64,000 bases of DNA, from assembly GCA_041875495.1 (NCBI GenBank), contig CP112982.1:2170001-2234000 (forward strand). The letters are read 5' to 3'. Origin of the DNA: Halomonas sp. CH40 (lineage in GTDB: Bacteria; Pseudomonadota; Gammaproteobacteria; Pseudomonadales; Halomonadaceae). A model generated the notes under the pieces. It did not search any database. It saw nothing but the letters and a program-made list of their open reading frames with translations, and was not told where the DNA came from. Below, piece after piece: positions 49,127-60,085 of the stretch (its first letter is position 1; every line of letters starts with the position of its first letter). The translations under genes were made by a program, and so were the position numbers.

Positions 49127-49555
49127 TTAAATGTTCAGTTCAAGCGGCTGCTGTGCAGTGTGCGGATGCTCGGCGCCAGCATAGACTTTAAGTTTAGAGT
49201 ACATGGCGCGACCTAGCGGCCCTTTCGGCAGCATGCCTTTGACAGCTGACTCAATGATACGCTCTGGCGCATGATCAAGCATCTTGTCAAACGTCATGGA
49301 GCGCAGGCCACCCGGGTAACCGGTGTGACGGTAGTAAGTCTTGGCCTTGGCCTTGTTACCCGTGACATGTACTTTCTCAGCGTTGATGACGACAATGTAG
49401 TCACCAGTATCAACGTGAGGTGTAAATTCGGGCTTATGCTTGCCACGCAGGCGGCGAGCAATCTCGGTTGCCAGACGACCGAGCGTCTTGTCCGTAGCAT
49501 CGACAACATACCAGTCGCGCTGGACGGACTGCGGCTTAGCACTGAACGTCTTCAT
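49127..49555 (-). CDS. rplM: 50S ribosomal protein L13 (uL13)
   Basis: An early-assembly large-subunit protein, 142 aa from ATG 49555 ([20 protein letters not shown]). Conserved blocks are [33 protein letters not shown] and [18 protein letters not shown]. The five upstream codons (MVISS) are discounted as they lack family similarity. Co-transcribed with rpsI. Confidence 0.97.
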   Translation of the reverse strand: MKTFSAKPQSVQRDWYVVDATDKTLGRLATEIARRLRGKHKPEFTPHVDTGDYIVVINAEKVHVTGNKAKAKTYYRHTGYPGGLRSMTFDKMLDHAPERIIESAVKGMLPKGPLGRAMYSKLKVYAGAEHPHTAQQPLELNI

Positions 49556-49686
49556 GGATGAAATCACCAATTAAAGTTGATTGGGTATCTGTGTCCTTTG
49601 ATCAGGCCAGATACCATCCCTATTTTTTTTGGTTGCTAAAATGTGCACTGTTGCCTGCACATCACAACAACATCAAGCGAGGCGGC

Positions 49687-49715
49687 ATCTTACAGGAGTC
49701 GCCCGTACAAGTTAA
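49687..49715 (-). promoter_or_regulatory. Candidate rplM-rpsI promoter
   Basis: On the minus strand TTAACT (49710-49715), 17-nt spacer, TAAGAT (49687-49692) followed by a GC-rich discriminator (GCCGCC), typical of stringently controlled ribosomal promoters. This leaves a 5' leader of roughly 120 nt, long enough for L13 autoregulation, although I cannot identify the L13 site. Confidence 0.5.
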
Positions 49716-49759
49716 CCCTCAGCCCGATTTTTTTATCCAAGGTCAGCCCATGCAAGCCT

Positions 49760-50911
49760 TCAGGGCTTGTGCGCCAGCGCCAAATAATCATGTGACTGCA
49801 TTTCCTGCAGACGTGACAGCGTTCGCTGAAACTCAAAGTTCAGCCTGCCGTCGGTATACAATTCATCAATCGGCACTTGGGCTGACATCAGCAACTTAAC
49901 GCCACGGTCATAGAACTCATCCACCATATTGATAAAGCGCCTGGCCTGGTCTTCGTTACTGGCGCCCATCTGATTGACATTGGAAACCAGTACAGTGTGG
50001 AATTCCCGGGCAAGCTCAATGTAGTCATTCTGGCTACGCGGGCCATCACAGAGCTCCAGAAACTCGCACCAGAGCACGTCATCATGCAGGCGCTTGGCCT
50101 TGATAGTACGATGATTCACCTCCAACGGAACGTCCACCTCCCCTTCGTGGCCGGAGATTTCGCGGAAACTGCGCAGCAGTTCGACTTCCGCCGCTTCATC
50201 CAGTGGGGAATGGAATATTTCGGCGCGTTCGAGGGCTCGCAGACGGTAATCAATCCCTGAATCAACATTAACTACCTCACAGTGTCGGTTCAAAAGATCG
50301 ATAGCAGGTATGAAACGCGCTCGCTGCAAGCCGTCCTTGTATAGGTCATCGGGAACGATATTTGAGGTAGCCACCAACACCACCCCCTTCTCGAACAAGG
50401 CTTCAAGCAGATTGGCCAGTATCATGGCATCGGTAATGTCCTTGACAAAAAATTCGTCAAAGCAGATGACGCGCGCCTCGGCGGCAAACTTTCCTGCAAT
50501 CAGCTGAAGAGGATTCTTTTCACCCTTATAGTGATTAAGCTCATTGTGAACTCGCTGCATGAAGCGATGAAAATGAGTACGCATCTTGTCAGCAAATGGC
50601 AGAGACTCATAAAAAGTATCCACCAGATAAGTTTTCCCTCTCCCGACCCCTCCCCAAAAATAAAGTCCTTGGAAAGCGGGCTCGTTAGCCAAGGAAGAGT
50701 TACTGGCACTACCTTTCCCGAACCAGCTTGTCAGGCGCGCTTTGACACCTTTGCCACCAGCAGGTGCCGAGGGCTGCGGCCGAGCCGTCACCAAGTCATC
50801 ATACAGCCGTTGCAGATGTTCAACAGCGGCTTGCTGAGCAGCATCATACTGAAAATCATCACGCTGCAGATCAGCACGATACCGTTCTATGGGGGGTGCA
50901 AGTCTTGTCAC
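49760..50911 (-). CDS. zapE: Cell division ATPase ZapE (AFG1-like)
   Basis: AAA-type ATPase that destabilises FtsZ polymers late in division. The 383-aa protein has Walker A GGVGRGKTYLVDTF, sensor/Walker B region ARVICFDEFFVKDITDAMIL, and VLVATSNIVPDDLYKDGLQR. The start is GTG with GGAG upstream. It is divergent from zapG, as yhcM and yhcB are in E. coli. Confidence 0.95.
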   Translation of the reverse strand: MTRLAPPIERYRADLQRDDFQYDAAQQAAVEHLQRLYDDLVTARPQPSAPAGGKGVKARLTSWFGKGSASNSSLANEPAFQGLYFWGGVGRGKTYLVDTFYESLPFADKMRTHFHRFMQRVHNELNHYKGEKNPLQLIAGKFAAEARVICFDEFFVKDITDAMILANLLEALFEKGVVLVATSNIVPDDLYKDGLQRARFIPAIDLLNRHCEVVNVDSGIDYRLRALERAEIFHSPLDEAAEVELLRSFREISGHEGEVDVPLEVNHRTIKAKRLHDDVLWCEFLELCDGPRSQNDYIELAREFHTVLVSNVNQMGASNEDQARRFINMVDEFYDRGVKLLMSAQVPIDELYTDGRLNFEFQRTLSRLQEMQSHDYLALAHKP

Positions 50912-51045
50912 AGTGTCTCCATAGGCAACAGGTCAGTGGTTACTGGCTTGGCCAGCCTTGGCAGCACCAGCGGCAGTCCATTTTGTTACCAGCCATTTTA
51001 ATGGCAAGAGTTTATACGCTGGCGTCTGATAACGCACATCATGGA

Positions 51046-51076
51046 TTGACCTCAACGTCTTGATGGCGACTATAAT
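51046..51076 (+). promoter_or_regulatory. Candidate zapG promoter
   Basis: TTGACC (51046-51051) and a consensus TATAAT (51071-51076) with a 19-nt spacer, longer than the optimum. It is 67 nt before the zapG GTG start. Confidence 0.5.
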
Positions 51077-51143
51077 AGCTCGGTAACCAATTGATGGGCC
51101 GTTCTAATCGGCGCATTGTATTCCCAGACGTTAGGAGATAAGT

Positions 51144-51611
51144 GTGCAAGCAAGTTCTGAACTGATATTTGCTCTGTCAGGCGTCATGGTAGGCATTATT
51201 CTTGGTGTTTTCGGCTATCGTTTGCTCAGCAGAAATCATCGTGAAAGTAACCTGATGCAACAGAAGCTACTGGAAAGCGAACGCCAGGTTGAGGAGCTCA
51301 AAGCGCGCATGGGAACCCATCTGCTTGATGCCCATCAGCATATTGACACTTTGCGAACTACCGCACACCAGCTTGAACAACAGCTGGCACAGGAAGCCCG
51401 ATACTGGCAGCTGGATGATGAAAAGCTCCAACGTCTGAATCTGAGCGACGCCATTCAAAAGGGCTCATCAGAGCCTTCGATTCTAAAAGCAGCGGACAGC
51501 ACCCTGGAAGCCGGTGTACCCCGCGATTATGCTGACGGCAAAAGTGGCACTCTTTCAGAAGACTTTGGCCTGAAAGAACGCGAGCAGACGCCTCAGCCAC
51601 CTCGCTACTGA
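51144..51611 (+). CDS. zapG: ZapG/YhcB family (DUF1043) envelope-division coordination protein
   Basis: A 155-aa protein with an N-terminal membrane helix (LIFALSGVMVGIILGVFGYRLL) and a cytosolic coiled coil (about residues 30-95: LLESERQVEELKARMGTHLL and LRTTAHQLEQQLAQEAR). An acidic disordered tail follows. The YhcB family links cell-wall elongation and division factors. The start is GTG with AGGAG upstream. The HLLDAHQHIDTL stretch matches the family core. Confidence 0.88.
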   Translation: MQASSELIFALSGVMVGIILGVFGYRLLSRNHRESNLMQQKLLESERQVEELKARMGTHLLDAHQHIDTLRTTAHQLEQQLAQEARYWQLDDEKLQRLNLSDAIQKGSSEPSILKAADSTLEAGVPRDYADGKSGTLSEDFGLKEREQTPQPPRY

Positions 51612-51706
51612 ACCAGTGTTATTTATAAGTGAATCATTGATAGGTGAATCATAGCTGAACTGGCTAGCACCCTCAGCGCCAGTTCAGCTCCTTCATTGCC
51701 TTCACG

Positions 51707-52471
51707 TCATGCGGGGTTATCAATATCCACAAAGCGGTGCTCTATCGCAAACCGAGACGCTAACCATTCACCCAGCGCTTCAACCCCATAGCGCTCAGTC
51801 GCATGATGCCCGGCCGCAAGATAATGGATACCCATTTCCCGCGCCAGATGTGTTGTTCGCTCGGAAATTTCACCTGAAACAAACGCCTGGGCACCTCCTT
51901 CAAATGCCTGAATAATCATGTCCTGCGCACCCCCTGTACACCAGGCAATTCGCTCAATACGCTTGGCTCCGGCGGCTGATTCAATCGTTAACGGTGCACG
52001 GTTCAACACCTTTTCCGTTTGGTCTTCAAGCTCTGCCAAGGTGCATGGTTTTGCTGTATGCCCAAGCCATAGCAGGCCTTCGCCCTGCTCTCCGTCTAGG
52101 CAACATTCAAACTGCCAGCCAAATCGCTTGGCAAGTTGGGCATTGTTACCCAGCACAGGATGCGCATCGAGAGGCAGGTGATAGGCCAACAGATTGATAT
52201 CATTGGCTAACAAGGTGCGAATCCGGCGCTGCTTCATACCGGTCAATGCAACGGGTTCGTTTTTCCAGAAGTAACCATGATGAACCAGAACTGCATCAGC
52301 CTGCCATTCAACGGCTTCATCCAGCAGTGCCTGACAGGCCGTCACCCCGCTAAGCAATCGTCGTATCTCACCGCGCCCTTCTATCTGCAGGCCATTAAGC
52401 GTGTAATCCTTGAAGTCAGGTGCCTTAAGCTCCTGATCACAGGCCGCTACCAAGCGTTCACGTTCAATCAT
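51707..52471 (-). CDS. Nif3-like dinuclear metal centre protein (YbgI family)
   Basis: A 254-aa protein of the NIF3/YbgI family: DYTLNGLQIEGRGEIRRLLSG near the N terminus, AVLVHHGYFWKNEPVALTG (metal His pair), NLLAYHLPLDAHPVLGNNAQLA, and C-terminal YLAAGHHATERYGVEALGEWL. Databases often label it GTP cyclohydrolase 1 type 2; the true role is unsettled. I start at ATG 52471 (MIERERLVAACDQEL). It is convergent with zapG and divergent from the degS-type gene. Confidence 0.92.
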   Translation of the reverse strand: MIERERLVAACDQELKAPDFKDYTLNGLQIEGRGEIRRLLSGVTACQALLDEAVEWQADAVLVHHGYFWKNEPVALTGMKQRRIRTLLANDINLLAYHLPLDAHPVLGNNAQLAKRFGWQFECCLDGEQGEGLLWLGHTAKPCTLAELEDQTEKVLNRAPLTIESAAGAKRIERIAWCTGGAQDMIIQAFEGGAQAFVSGEISERTTHLAREMGIHYLAAGHHATERYGVEALGEWLASRFAIEHRFVDIDNPA

Positions 52472-52689
52472 TGCGCTATTCTCACTCCTGCTACGTTGAA
52501 TCATAGGGTTTAGCCTAAACGAACATTACGTCAATCAGCATCGCTAAACTTACTTTTTTGCTATGCACAAATCCCCCTTGATGTAATGTTATGATACTTA
52601 CTTTAAATCGCAGCAGCTGTCGCGGTTAGTCAAAGCGGGCTGTGGTTCAACACTATTTTCAACCAGGCTTTAACTGCAAGGAAGAATTC

Positions 52690-53955
52690 ATGCACCGCTA
52701 TGTAACGCTGTATATTGGCCCTGTTATCATTGGCATATTACTGGCGGTGTTACTGTTGGCGTTGTTTCCTGAGCAGATTCCTAACCCTTTTACTCCGCAG
52801 GAACGCACTACCACCACGCCGCCGTCTGAAGGCAGAGCCTTTGTCTCGACCGTCGGCTCTGACCGCAGCCCTCCAAAGCGCCCCATACCGGAGATCACCC
52901 AGGCTGAACCGCTAAACCGTGATACAGGCCCCGTCAGCTATTCCCATGCGGTCAACACAGCCGCACCCGCTGTGGTTAATATCTATTCTTCACGGGTAGT
53001 CAACCGCGACGACCACCCCTTGCGTTCCGACCCTTTTTTCGAACAGTTCTTTAATGGCGATGATGCCACCAGCCAGCAGCGCATGCTATCCAGTCTCGGC
53101 TCTGGCGTTATCGTCAGCCCAGATGGCTATGTGTTGACAAACCACCATGTCATCAATGGAGCTGACAAAATTCAGGTCGCGTTACGCGATGGACGCGAAT
53201 CAATTGCTGAAGTGATCGGCACTGACCCGGAAAGTGACCTGGCGGTGCTACGCATCCCCCTGGACAACCTGCCGGTGATCAAGCTTAGCAACTCAGAAAA
53301 CACTGCCGTTGGGGATGTTGCTCTGGCCATCGGCAACCCCTTTGGCGTTGGCCAGACCGTAACCATGGGCATTATCAGCGCCACCGGTCGCAGCCATCTG
53401 GGCATTAACGCCTATGAAGATTTCATTCAGACCGATGCTGCTATCAATCCCGGCAATTCGGGCGGCGCCTTGGTTAACCCCAACGGCGCCCTAGTGGGTA
53501 TCAATACCGCCATTTTTTCCCGCTCAGGTGGGTCACAGGGGATCGGCTTTGCCATTCCTGCCAACCTGGCCCATAGCGTGTTGAATGAACTGGTCACTCA
53601 AGGTCGGGTCATTCGTGGCTGGTTAGGTATCGAAGCGCAGACCCTGTCCAGAGAACTGGCCGCCTCCTTTGGGTTACGCAACCCCCAAGGCATGATCATT
53701 GCCGGTGCCATCAAAGGTGGCCCGGCGGACAAGGCGGGTTTGCAGCCAGGCGATGTATTGCTGGCCGTGGATGGTCAACCGGTACTTGATGCCCGCGCCA
53801 CCATGAGCAATATTGCCGCCATCAAACCGGGCACTCGCCTACCCGTCACGATTGTCAGAAATGGGGAACGCCAGGATCTGACCCTTGAGGTAGCAGAACG
53901 CCCCATTCCCAGCGTACCGGTCGAAGAGCCAAGCGAACAGAACGCGGAAGAATAA
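52690..53955 (+). CDS. degS: DegS/AlgW-type periplasmic serine protease with one PDZ domain
   Basis: Membrane-anchored trypsin-like protease. Family members cleave the anti-sigma factor RseA/MucA when misfolded outer-membrane proteins bind the PDZ domain. From ATG 52690 (AAGGAAG upstream) it has 421 aa: one N-terminal helix (GPVIIGILLAVLLLALFPEQI), a Pro/Thr-rich linker, then the triad His in LTNHHVINGADK, Asp in DPESDLAVLRI and Ser in NPGNSGGALVNP, followed by one PDZ (IIAGAIKGGPADKAGLQPGDVLLAVDG). It is longer than E. coli DegS (355 aa) because of the linker and a C-terminal Glu-rich tail. Confidence 0.9.
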   Translation: MHRYVTLYIGPVIIGILLAVLLLALFPEQIPNPFTPQERTTTTPPSEGRAFVSTVGSDRSPPKRPIPEITQAEPLNRDTGPVSYSHAVNTAAPAVVNIYSSRVVNRDDHPLRSDPFFEQFFNGDDATSQQRMLSSLGSGVIVSPDGYVLTNHHVINGADKIQVALRDGRESIAEVIGTDPESDLAVLRIPLDNLPVIKLSNSENTAVGDVALAIGNPFGVGQTVTMGIISATGRSHLGINAYEDFIQTDAAINPGNSGGALVNPNGALVGINTAIFSRSGGSQGIGFAIPANLAHSVLNELVTQGRVIRGWLGIEAQTLSRELAASFGLRNPQGMIIAGAIKGGPADKAGLQPGDVLLAVDGQPVLDARATMSNIAAIKPGTRLPVTIVRNGERQDLTLEVAERPIPSVPVEEPSEQNAEE

Positions 53956-53975
53956 GGCTCTATCGCCTAACCCCG

Positions 53976-54007
53976 AAAAAACACAGGCCACCCTAAGGTG
54001 GCCTGTG
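53976..54007 (-). terminator. Terminator after hisD
   Basis: An 11-bp perfect stem CACAGGCCACC / GGTGGCCTGTG with a 4-nt loop. On the minus strand it is followed by six T, so it ends the hisD transcript; it may also slow transcription leaving degS on the plus strand. Confidence 0.88.
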
Positions 54008-54044
54008 CTGTCTTGACAGTAAGTTTGACTAAGTGCTTGTCACC

Positions 54045-55364
54045 TTAGCGCTTGAGACGATACTCCGCAGAGCGAGCATGGGCCGTCAGTGACTCACCCC
54101 TGGCCAGCACTGACGCCACCTCGCCCAGGGTACTGGCGCCATCAGCCGAACAATGAATGATCGACGAACGTTTCTGGAAGTCATACACGCCAAGCGGCGA
54201 TGAAAAGCGCGCCGTGCCAGAGGTCGGCAGCACATGATTTGGGCCGGCGCAATAATCACCCAGCGCTTCTGCCGTATAACGTCCCATAAAAATCGCACCG
54301 GCGTGGCGAATCTCGGGCAGCCAGGCGTCTGGGTCGCTCACTGAAAGCTCCAGGTGCTCGGGGGCAATCCGGTTGATCAATGTCAGGGCTTCCTGCTGGT
54401 TCTCACATTGAATCAGGGCACCCCGCTTGCGCATTGAGGCACGCACAATCTCATGGCGCTCCAGCGTTGGCATCAGGCGTTCAATGGCTTCTTCGACCGC
54501 ATTCAGATGCTCCTCATCCCAGCTGACCAAAATCGCCTGGGCGTCTTCGTCGTGCTCCGCCTGGGAAAACAGATCCATGGCAATCCAGTCAGGATGGGTC
54601 TGGCCGTCACAGATCACCAGAATCTCTGACGGTCCAGCGATCATATCGATCCCAACCTGACCAAATACCGCACGTTTGGCAGTTGCCACGTAGATATTGC
54701 CGGGGCCCACAATCTTATCGACCCGTGGAACGCTTTCGGTGCCGTAGGCCATGGCGGCAACCGCCTGGGCGCCACCAATGGTAAAGACGTAGTCCACACC
54801 GGCCAAGTAAGCGGCCGCCAGCACCATATCGTTGAGAATGCCGTCCGGGGTGGGTACCACCATGACGATTTCCCTGACCCCGGCCACATGCGCCGGAATC
54901 GCGTTCATCAACACTGATGACGGATAGGACGCCTTACCTCCGGGCACGTAAATCCCCGCCCGATCAAGCGGCGTCACCTGCTGGCCCAAGACAGTCCCGT
55001 CGTCTTCTGTGTACTGCCAGGATGACGGTTTCTGATGCTCGTGATAGCGACGAATACGCTCGGCGGCAGCCGCCAGTGCCTCGCGCTGGTCAGCCGGTAG
55101 CGCATGATAGGCGGTTTCCAGCTGCTCCTGCGACAGACACAGCTCCTGCATGGAGGATACCGATAGGCGGTCAAAGCGATTGGTCGCTTCAACAACGGCC
55201 GCGTCGCCGCGCTGCTTGACCTGGTGAAGGATATCTTCCACGCGCTGCTGGACAGCGCGATCTGAAACGCCTTCCCAGTCCAGCAAGGCGTCAAGGCGCT
55301 GATCAAAATCGGCGTCACGGGTCGCAAGACGTGCCACCGATGACATACTCATGGTTTCGCTCAT
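54045..55364 (-). CDS. hisD: Histidinol dehydrogenase
   Basis: Zn-dependent enzyme that oxidises histidinol to histidine in two NAD steps. About 439 aa from ATG 55364, chosen for GAGG 5 nt upstream among several close ATGs (55379 also possible). Landmarks are [52 protein letters not shown] and [20 protein letters not shown]. It follows hisG; hisC is not found after it, and a terminator closes the unit. Confidence 0.96.
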   Translation of the reverse strand: MSETMSMSSVARLATRDADFDQRLDALLDWEGVSDRAVQQRVEDILHQVKQRGDAAVVEATNRFDRLSVSSMQELCLSQEQLETAYHALPADQREALAAAAERIRRYHEHQKPSSWQYTEDDGTVLGQQVTPLDRAGIYVPGGKASYPSSVLMNAIPAHVAGVREIVMVVPTPDGILNDMVLAAAYLAGVDYVFTIGGAQAVAAMAYGTESVPRVDKIVGPGNIYVATAKRAVFGQVGIDMIAGPSEILVICDGQTHPDWIAMDLFSQAEHDEDAQAILVSWDEEHLNAVEEAIERLMPTLERHEIVRASMRKRGALIQCENQQEALTLINRIAPEHLELSVSDPDAWLPEIRHAGAIFMGRYTAEALGDYCAGPNHVLPTSGTARFSSPLGVYDFQKRSSIIHCSADGASTLGEVASVLARGESLTAHARSAEYRLKR

Positions 55365-55403
55365 GGCTACCTCGCTCATGGATAACGGATTCGCTCTCGT
55401 GGA

Positions 55404-56060
55404 TCAGTTGCTGACAGCCGTACTTTGACGATCAACGACCGCCGCTCGCAGGCGCTCAATGAGCGGCTTGATCTGACGGTGCTTCATGGTCATGGCGGCC
55501 TTATTGACAACCAACCGGGTGCTGATAGTTGCGATCAGCTCGCGTGGCTCCATGCCGTTAGCTCGTAGGGTATTACCGGTATCCACAATATCGACAATTT
55601 CATCCGCCAGGTTCATCAAGGGGGCAAGCTCCATGGCGCCGTACAGCTTGATCACCTCGGCCTGAATACCCTGCTCGGCATAGTAGCGCCGTGCAACGTC
55701 GACAAACTTGGTGGCCACGCGGCGACGGGCATGCCCTGGCAATTCTCCCTTGATACCAGCGGTCATCAGCTTGCAGCGGGCAATTTCCAGATCCAGTGGC
55801 TCATAAAGCCCCTGCTCACCATGCTCAAGCAGGACATCCTTGCCAGCCACCCCAAGGTCGGCGGCCCCTAGCTGTACATAGGTGGGCACATCGGTCGCCC
55901 GGATAACAACCAGCTTCACCTCAGGCAGATTGGTATCAAATAACAACTTGCGACTTTTACCCAGATCTTCAAGAGGGGTAATGCCAGCGTCGGCCAATAG
56001 CGGCAAGGTTTCCTGCAGAATTCGCCCTTTGGAGAGCGCTAGAATCAATTGCTTACTCAT
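55404..56060 (-). CDS. hisG: ATP phosphoribosyltransferase, short form
   Basis: First enzyme of histidine synthesis. About 218 aa from ATG 56060 ([14 protein letters not shown]), with [28 protein letters not shown] sequence and [15 protein letters not shown]. The length is that of the short HisG, which lacks the C-terminal regulatory domain and requires HisZ; no hisZ is in the window. A TTG at 56072 is an alternative start. The murA-hisG-hisD order is as in Pseudomonas. Confidence 0.95.
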   Translation of the reverse strand: MSKQLILALSKGRILQETLPLLADAGITPLEDLGKSRKLLFDTNLPEVKLVVIRATDVPTYVQLGAADLGVAGKDVLLEHGEQGLYEPLDLEIARCKLMTAGIKGELPGHARRRVATKFVDVARRYYAEQGIQAEVIKLYGAMELAPLMNLADEIVDIVDTGNTLRANGMEPRELIATISTRLVVNKAAMTMKHRQIKPLIERLRAAVVDRQSTAVSN

Positions 56061-56087
56061 CTTGGTTGCCAATGGTTAGTGCATGAC

Positions 56088-57613
<1,526 letters not shown>

Positions 57614-57733
57614 TAGCAAACTCCTGTTGAAAACAGCATAAAATCAAGGCTTATGATAAAGAAAAGCAACCGCTTTGGCGATTGCTCCATTGCATTAGAC
57701 ACTATTACTGCTGCTAGCGAGTCAGAATTGAAT

Positions 57734-58075
57734 TCATGCAGCGCCTGCGGGAGGTGCAGAAAATTTCAGCAAGGTTTCCAACTCTGCCAAGTCAGCCAGC
57801 CGACGCAACGGCGCCGACAAGTCAACCGAAACAATATTGAAGGAATATTGGCGACTGATGCGCATCCATTCCAGCAGCACGCTAAGCGCCGCACTGCTGG
57901 CCTTGTCGACCCCTTCAAAACTGATACGCAGTTCACGGCTGCTGGTGTTGGCCAGCCACTGGCTGCCAGCCGCCGCTAGTGCGGCGGCCGTCGTTGCGTC
58001 CACACCGCCGCTTACCCACAGAGTATCGCCGCGCTGTTCCAGCTCCACCCCCTGATGCGAGAAAAGCTTATTCAC
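57734..58075 (-). CDS. mlaB: STAS-domain protein MlaB
   Basis: Cytosolic STAS subunit of the Mla phospholipid ABC transporter. The 113-aa protein has LWVSGGVDATTAAALAAAGSQW and FEGVDKASSAALSVLLEWMR, the segment that contacts MlaF. The GTG start overlaps the mlaC stop by 4 nt (GTGA). Confidence 0.88.
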   Translation of the reverse strand: MNKLFSHQGVELEQRGDTLWVSGGVDATTAAALAAAGSQWLANTSSRELRISFEGVDKASSAALSVLLEWMRISRQYSFNIVSVDLSAPLRRLADLAELETLLKFSAPPAGAA

Positions 58076-58740
58076 GCGCTTCCGCCTTCTTCCAGCTCAT
58101 CAACGCCCACTGCAGGCGACCAGTTATCAATGACCGCATCATAATCGCGGTTATTGTCACGCATGGCCTGATCAAACTGGTTGCGGAACGTCAGTCCGAG
58201 ATTGATGCCGTTGACAATGACATTAACGACTCGCCACTCACCATCAGAAAGACGAAGGCTGTAGCTGACGGGATAGATAGTGCCATCATTCGCCACGATT
58301 TCCATATCCACGCTGGCTTGGTCTTCATAACGCTGGGCACGCTGGTTGTCCAGAACACGGATCTCATCGTAGTCAAATGTCACCAGACCCTGGGTGTAGG
58401 TATCGATTAGGGTCTGGCGGAAAACTTTTACAAACTTACTGCGCTGCTCCGGGGTCGCATTGCGAAAGTAGCTACCCATGACGCTTGCCCCGATATAGCG
58501 AAAATCAGCCACATTCTCCAGATTTTCGTCGACAAGCTTTTTCAACTCATCAACGTTATTGGCGTAATAGTCTTTGCGCGATTCCAGCTCACCCATAAAG
58601 GTGTCGATATTATTACGCACAACTTCTTCTGGCCCCATGGATTGAGCCTGAGCCGTTGGCGCAAGCGCCAGCAGGAGAGCAAATAAGGCTGCCAGCCATA
58701 CGATTGGCTTACGAAATCCGTTGTCACTTACTATCATCAT
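58072..58740 (-). CDS. mlaC: Periplasmic phospholipid-binding protein MlaC
   Basis: Shuttles phospholipid between the outer-membrane MlaA and the inner-membrane MlaFEDB complex. About 222 aa from ATG 58740 (AAGGA upstream), with a signal peptide ending AAPTAQAQ-like (LALAPTAQAQS). The family core shows DFRYIGASVMGSYFRNATPEQ and VTFDYDEIRVLDN, then YSLRLSDGEWRVVNVIVNG. TTG at 58755 is a less likely start. Confidence 0.93.
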   Translation of the reverse strand: MMIVSDNGFRKPIVWLAALFALLLALAPTAQAQSMGPEEVVRNNIDTFMGELESRKDYYANNVDELKKLVDENLENVADFRYIGASVMGSYFRNATPEQRSKFVKVFRQTLIDTYTQGLVTFDYDEIRVLDNQRAQRYEDQASVDMEIVANDGTIYPVSYSLRLSDGEWRVVNVIVNGINLGLTFRNQFDQAMRDNNRDYDAVIDNWSPAVGVDELEEGGSA

Positions 58741-58804
58741 GCTGTTCCTTTTCAATTACTGATTCACGCAGTGTCATTTATGGAAAATAAGACACTGCGT
58801 AGCG

Positions 58805-59269
58805 TCAACCGTTCGCCATACTCGACACAAACTGCTGTATCAATTCTTCCAGCACCAAGGCTGACTGGGTATCACGTATGGTTTCCCCATCTGCCAACAT
58901 CTCCGGGTCACCACCAATGCTCAGGCCAATATACTGCTCACCCAACAGGCCAGCCGTCAGAATCGCGGCGGTTGAATCACGGCTGATCTGCCCTTCAAGA
59001 TCACTGTTGAGCTTCATGACAACCCGAGCATCGTACCATTCGGTATCCAGCTCAATGGATTCCACCCGCCCTACGGTAACGCCTGCCATGGTGACCCGCG
59101 CACGCGGTTTCAGGCTACCGATATTGGCAAAGTTGGCTTCGAGGTGAAATGTCTGCGTTGAAGAAGTGAGCGACAGGCCACTGACCCTCAAGCCTAGAAA
59201 AATCAGCCCGACAATACCGGCCAACATGAAAAGTCCAACGCCCAACTCCATGGTTTTACTGCGTTTCAT
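58805..59269 (-). CDS. mlaD: Mla transporter MCE-domain subunit MlaD
   Basis: Single-pass inner-membrane protein whose periplasmic MCE domains form the hexameric lipid channel of MlaFEDB. The 154-aa protein has one helix (LGVGLFMLAGIVGLIFLGLRV) and the MCE core FANIGSLKPRARVTMAGVTV with VESIELD. GGAG precedes the ATG. Confidence 0.95.
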   Translation of the reverse strand: MKRSKTMELGVGLFMLAGIVGLIFLGLRVSGLSLTSSTQTFHLEANFANIGSLKPRARVTMAGVTVGRVESIELDTEWYDARVVMKLNSDLEGQISRDSTAAILTAGLLGEQYIGLSIGGDPEMLADGETIRDTQSALVLEELIQQFVSSMANG

Positions 59270-59284
59270 GTATTTTCTCCAACG

Positions 59285-60085
59285 TTAAAGGCCGCCAAAC
59301 ATCACGGCGGTCAAGACAAAATCCAACCCTAGTACTGCCAGCGACGAATACACCACGGTGCGGGTTGTAGCGCGTGAAATACCTTCGGAGGTTGGCACCA
59401 GGTCATATCCCTGAAAAACGGCAATCCAGGTCACCACCACAGCAAACACCATGCTTTTGATCATGCCATTGCCCACATCATTCAAGAAGGTAACGCTGGC
59501 CTGCATGTTGCTCCAGTAAGAGCCTTCAAATACGCCCAGCCATTGCACACCCACCAGATAACCGCCCCAGACCCCTACAACGCTGAAACCAACAGTAAGA
59601 ATCGGCAGCGATACAAACCCGGCCCAAAGACGAGGCGCTACCACACGGCGGAGTGGGTCGACCCCGATCATCTCCATGCTCGACAACTGTTCAGTGGCTT
59701 TCATCAGGCCAATTTCAGCGGTCAAGGCTGAGCCCGCTCGGCCCGCAAACAAGAGTGCCGCCACCACAGGCGCCAGTTCACGCAGCAAGGATAAGGCGAC
59801 CATCTGGCCCAGCGCTTCCTCAGCGCCAAACTCAACGAGGATGGTATAGCCCTGGAGTGAAATCACCATGCCAATAAATAACCCGGACACCAGCACGATC
59901 GCCAACGACAAAACACCAACAAAATGCATCTGCTGCATCCATAGCCGCCAGCCTTCCCGCGAAGGAACACTGATCGCCGACTGACCAAGAAACAGGCCAG
60001 CCCGACCCAGGGCTTCCAACAGGTCGCATCCCTTGCGTCCCAGCCTGGTCACCCGTGCAAGGGCGTGGGAAAAGTTTGCATCCAT
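59285..60085 (-). CDS. mlaE: Mla transporter permease MlaE
   Basis: Integral membrane permease of the Mla lipid transporter. The 266-aa protein has a family MlaE core with [40 protein letters not shown] and [24 protein letters not shown] sequence around residues 120-145. The ATG directly follows the mlaF stop. Confidence 0.96.
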   Translation of the reverse strand: MDANFSHALARVTRLGRKGCDLLEALGRAGLFLGQSAISVPSREGWRLWMQQMHFVGVLSLAIVLVSGLFIGMVISLQGYTILVEFGAEEALGQMVALSLLRELAPVVAALLFAGRAGSALTAEIGLMKATEQLSSMEMIGVDPLRRVVAPRLWAGFVSLPILTVGFSVVGVWGGYLVGVQWLGVFEGSYWSNMQASVTFLNDVGNGMIKSMVFAVVVTWIAVFQGYDLVPTSEGISRATTRTVVYSSLAVLGLDFVLTAVMFGGL

